Made by a program: the position numbers and the translations under genes. The notes under the pieces are model-generated. The model did not search any database, was not told the origin of the DNA, and was given only the letters and a program-made list of their open reading frames with translations. 64,000 nucleotides of DNA from assembly GCF_051307055.1 (NCBI RefSeq), contig NZ_CP149994.1, positions 2,790,001 to 2,854,000 on the forward strand, read 5' to 3'. Positions within the stretch are counted from its first letter, which is position 1; every line of letters starts with the position of its first letter. The stretch is from Dryocola sp051307055 (GTDB taxonomy: Bacteria; Pseudomonadota; Gammaproteobacteria; Enterobacterales; Enterobacteriaceae). Below are positions 61,653 to 64,000 of this stretch, piece after piece.

Positions 61653-61653
61653 G

Positions 61654-62415
61654 ATGAGAGCCGAACTGAGCGATGCGGAGATGCTGCGCTACAATCGCCA
61701 GATTATTCTGCGCGGTTTTGACTTCGACGGACAGGAAGCGCTGAAAGCCGCGCGCGTGCTGGTTGTCGGACTTGGCGGCCTCGGCTGCGCCGCCGCGCAG
61801 TACCTTGCCGCAGCGGGCGTGGGGCATCTCACCCTGCTGGATTTCGATACCGTTGCGCTCTCTAACCTGCAACGCCAGACGCTGCATCGCGACGCGGCTA
61901 TCGGACGGCCGAAAGTGGATTCCGCACGGGAGGCGCTGGCCGCCATCAATCCCCATCTTTCGCTCGCAACTATAGATGCGCGGCTGGATGAAGCGCAGCT
62001 CGCGGAAGAAGTAATGCGGCACGATCTGGTGCTGGACTGTACCGACAACGTCACTATCCGCAACCAGCTCAATCAGTGCTGCTTTAGCGCGAAAATCCCG
62101 CTGGTCAGCGGCGCGGCAATCCGTATGGAAGGGCAAATCAGCGTCTTCACTTATCAGCCGGATGAACCCTGCTATCGCTGCCTGAGCCGCCTGTTTGGGG
62201 AAAACGCCCTCACCTGTGTCGAAGCAGGCGTGATGGCCCCGCTGCCAGGTATAATAGGTTCGTTGCAGGCGATGGAAGCCATCAAGCTGCTTGCCCAGTA
62301 CGGCACGCCTGCCGCCGGTAAAATTGTTATGTACGACGCTATGGCCTGCCAGTTCCGCGAAATGAAGCTCACGCGTTTTGCGCAGTGCGAGGTGTGTGGA
62401 ACTCACTCGTCGTAA
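61654..62415 (+). CDS. moeB: MoeB, molybdopterin-synthase adenylyltransferase
   Basis: 253 aa (E. coli 249) from the ATG at 61654 with GGAGG site. E1-like fold: LVVGLGGLGCAAAQYLAAAG nucleotide loop, DNVTIRNQLN, and zinc Cys pairs CYRC and CEVCG. It adenylates the C-terminal Gly of MoaD. Two zinc CxxC motifs are intact. Its end overlaps the convergent regulator gene by 13 bases. Confidence 0.96.
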   Translation: MRAELSDAEMLRYNRQIILRGFDFDGQEALKAARVLVVGLGGLGCAAAQYLAAAGVGHLTLLDFDTVALSNLQRQTLHRDAAIGRPKVDSAREALAAINPHLSLATIDARLDEAQLAEEVMRHDLVLDCTDNVTIRNQLNQCCFSAKIPLVSGAAIRMEGQISVFTYQPDEPCYRCLSRLFGENALTCVEAGVMAPLPGIIGSLQAMEAIKLLAQYGTPAAGKIVMYDAMACQFREMKLTRFAQCEVCGTHSS

Positions 62416-63476
62416 AGTCCGTCGCTCTTAACCGCCGTATAGCTCTTGTCAGCGCGTATACGGCGTACCGACTCCCGCACCGCGAGCGTACCGTTTAGCA
62501 GAAGATTACCGACCGGTGCCTCAGGACGAATAAGCCGCTGCTGGAGGATATGCACGGCTTCCTCGCCCAGCTCATCGCGTGGTACATGAAGCGAAGTGAG
62601 CGGAACGTCGTGGATCGCCGCAAGGTTAAAGCCGTCGATGCTCATTACCGACATGTCGTGCGGCACCCGTAGCCCCGCCTTTTGCAGGGCGCTGACCGCG
62701 CCGGCAGCCATAAAATCACCGCCCACCAGCAGCGCTGTCGGCAGCCTTTGCCGCGGCGTGGCGGCGAGAAAATCCCCGATAATCTGCTCGCTCTCTTTGG
62801 CGCTGAAGCTTTGCGCCGTCATCAGATGCTGTCCCTCGTCAAACTGAAGGTTGTGCGCTTCCCACGCGTCGCGTATACCTGCCAGGCGCAGCTCCATGGT
62901 GTAGCGGCGCAGGCAAAGTAAATTTACCACCGATTTATGCCCCTGCTCGAACAGGTAGCTTGCCGCGAACTCGCCGATTAGCTGGTGATCGGGCGCAACG
63001 CCCGGCAGGCGCATTTTGCGATCGCGGCAGTTGATCAGCACGCAGGGTTTGGCGAGATCCGCGGCCAGATCGTGAATATGCGGATCGTCGATACCCAGCA
63101 GGATCGCCGCTTCCGTTTCCGCTTCGTTTATTTTGCGCAGAAAGAGATTGGCATCGCTGTCGTGCTCTTCAAGCGCGCAGTAACGCAGCCGGACCTCATG
63201 AGGGCTAAGCGCCTTGCTGATGCCCTGAATCACGCGGTAGTAGAACACATCCAGCCGCTCTTCGAACGCCCGCTGCGGCGCGAACACAACCAGGCTATTG
63301 AGTAACAGCCTTCCCGCAGCCATGCCCTTGAGCACGCCGTTTTGCTGCGCGCAGTTCAGTATTCGCTGCTTTGCCGCTTCGCTGGTGTTGGCCTTCCCCG
63401 CCAGCACGCGAGAAACGGTGCTGATGGAAAGCCCGGTTTGCGCCGCAATTTCGGCGATTTTTAGCTTTTTACTCAT
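62403..63476 (-). CDS. LacI-family transcriptional repressor
   Basis: 357 aa from the ATG at 63476 (MSKKLKIAEIAAQ), the usual LacI-family start; an ATG 18 bases upstream is also open. HTH IAEIAAQTGLSISTVSRVLAG with hinge helix region near residue 50-58; periplasmic-binding-protein-like effector domain with LLVGGDFMAAGAVSALQ and MSIDGFN. Divergent from the sugar-acid-type MFS gene, which it probably controls. Effector unknown; likely a hexuronate, aldarate or related sugar acid. Confidence 0.9.
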   Translation of the reverse strand: MSKKLKIAEIAAQTGLSISTVSRVLAGKANTSEAAKQRILNCAQQNGVLKGMAAGRLLLNSLVVFAPQRAFEERLDVFYYRVIQGISKALSPHEVRLRYCALEEHDSDANLFLRKINEAETEAAILLGIDDPHIHDLAADLAKPCVLINCRDRKMRLPGVAPDHQLIGEFAASYLFEQGHKSVVNLLCLRRYTMELRLAGIRDAWEAHNLQFDEGQHLMTAQSFSAKESEQIIGDFLAATPRQRLPTALLVGGDFMAAGAVSALQKAGLRVPHDMSVMSIDGFNLAAIHDVPLTSLHVPRDELGEEAVHILQQRLIRPEAPVGNLLLNGTLAVRESVRRIRADKSYTAVKSDGLYDE

Positions 63477-63606
63477 TCTGTGATCTGCGCCCATTTTTCT
63501 GATGAAAAAATTTTCACAGCGTTCAGACAGGCTGTTTAGCTGGCAGCTATGCCTTTGTTATGCCACTTCCCGCATGCTTATGAAAATTATTGCATCAAAT
63601 TTCCTG

Positions 63607-63644
63607 TTGACATTTTTATAACTGATTTAGTCTCAACCGGTCGA
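63607..63644 (+). promoter_or_regulatory. promoter and LacI-type operator of the MFS gene
   Basis: TTGACA at 63607-63612 is a perfect -35. A -10 is less clear (TAGTCT at 63628-63633, spacing 15). TCAACCGGTCGA (63633-63644) is a 10-of-12 palindrome with the CCGG centre common to LacI-family operators, placed at the transcription start. A second near-palindrome, TGAAAAAATTTTCA at 63503-63516, lies near the regulator start. Confidence 0.55.
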
Positions 63645-63772
63645 ACATCTTTTTCTGATGCTGGCGACAGAAACCTTATTAAAACAATATAAATCAAAGA
63701 ATTAATAATTACCTCGCAATCAAAAGGCTGTTATACCAATTCCGAAAGCTACCCTGCTACGTGGAGAACATC

Positions 63773-64000
63773 ATGAGTCATGGCATACAACAGGATGTAA
63801 CGGCGGTAAAGACTAAACGTACCATCCGCAATTTGCGCTGGTGGGTGCTGGTGCTGTTTTTACTGGGCGTCACCGTCAACTACATCACCCGTAACTCGCT
63901 GGGTATTCTTGCTCCTGAACTGAAGAGTTCCCTGGGCATTACGACCGAGCAATATTCCTGGATAGTCGGCGCTTTTCAGCTGGCCTACACTCTCTTCCAG
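63773..64000 (+). CDS. N-terminal part of an ExuT/GudP-type MFS transporter
   Basis: First 76 codons, cut by the window end. Starts MSHGIQQDVTAVKT and continues with TM1 (LRWWVLVLFLLGVTVNYITR) and NSLGILAPELKSSLGITTEQYSWIVGAFQLAYTLFQ, the anion:cation symporter family pattern of hexuronate and glucarate/galactarate transporters. A GTGGAG site precedes the ATG. Divergent LacI-type regulator suggests inducible sugar-acid uptake. Confidence 0.88.
   Translation, partial: MSHGIQQDVTAVKTKRTIRNLRWWVLVLFLLGVTVNYITRNSLGILAPELKSSLGITTEQYSWIVGAFQLAYTLFQ

Noticed and set aside
61501..61653. Extended start of moeB inside moeA
   Set aside because: The ATG at 61654 with GGAGG site matches the known MoeB N-terminus and length.

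Overview
The window is chromosomal DNA of a gamma-proteobacterium of the family Enterobacteriaceae. Gene content, gene order and protein similarity closely follow Escherichia coli (mdtABCD-baeSR, yegQ, CyaR, yegS, fbaB, thiMD, apbC/metG, mdfA, ybjG, deoR, dacC, rimO, gsiABCD, moeAB). REP-like palindromes, overlapping operons and Shine-Dalgarno spacing also fit. The mixture of genes and the order differ from E. coli, so a related genus (Enterobacter/Kosakonia/Cedecea-like) is likelier; the sequence alone does not decide which.

Layout. 1-2759 (minus): end of a surface-polysaccharide cluster (WbpM-like fragment, PglD-like acetyltransferase, WbpL/WecA-like lipid-phosphosugar transferase, WbpV-like reductase). 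2919-16543: alkA, yegD and the mdtABCD-baeSR multidrug-efflux and envelope-stress operon. 16788-23157: an accessory cluster between baeR and yegQ that looks like a glycosylated microcin system. It has a precursor with a class II microcin (double-glycine) leader and a Ser/Gly-rich core, an unknown 84-aa protein, a TcdA/TcdB-type glycosyltransferase, a GT2 glycosyltransferase, an HlyD/CvaA-type adaptor and a C39-peptidase ABC exporter. 23293-28790: trhP (yegQ), sRNA CyaR, yegS, fbaB, and thiMD behind a TPP riboswitch. 29242-34044: an A+T-rich accessory block with a bifunctional OlsF-type acyltransferase and a YbhGFSR-like lipoprotein-adaptor/ABC-2 exporter. 34267-38445: a DUF3772-type MscS channel, two very small opposite-charge proteins behind a sigma-S-like promoter, and a membrane protein. 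38521-42941: yehS, a GNAT enzyme, apbC and metG.

At about 42980-43060 gene order jumps from the E. coli 47-min region to the 18-19-min region read in reverse: mdfA, a PmrA-box-controlled pair of PAP2 phosphatases (second is ybjG), deoR, dacC, a gstB gene broken by an amber codon, yliI, bssR, a beta-lactamase-fold lipoprotein, a small lipoprotein, rimO, a tandem REP-like array, gsiDCBA-iaaA (written in map order; transcribed iaaA to gsiD), moeAB, a LacI-type regulator and the start of a divergent hexuronate-type MFS transporter cut by the window end.

The most notable element is the putative glycosylated-microcin cluster. Its genes form one tightly packed transcription unit (four of its five gene junctions overlap) inserted in an otherwise conserved gene neighbourhood. 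A class II-type leader, a Ser/Gly-rich core and two different protein-type glycosyltransferases suggest a Gram-negative glycopeptide bacteriocin that I do not recognise as a described one.
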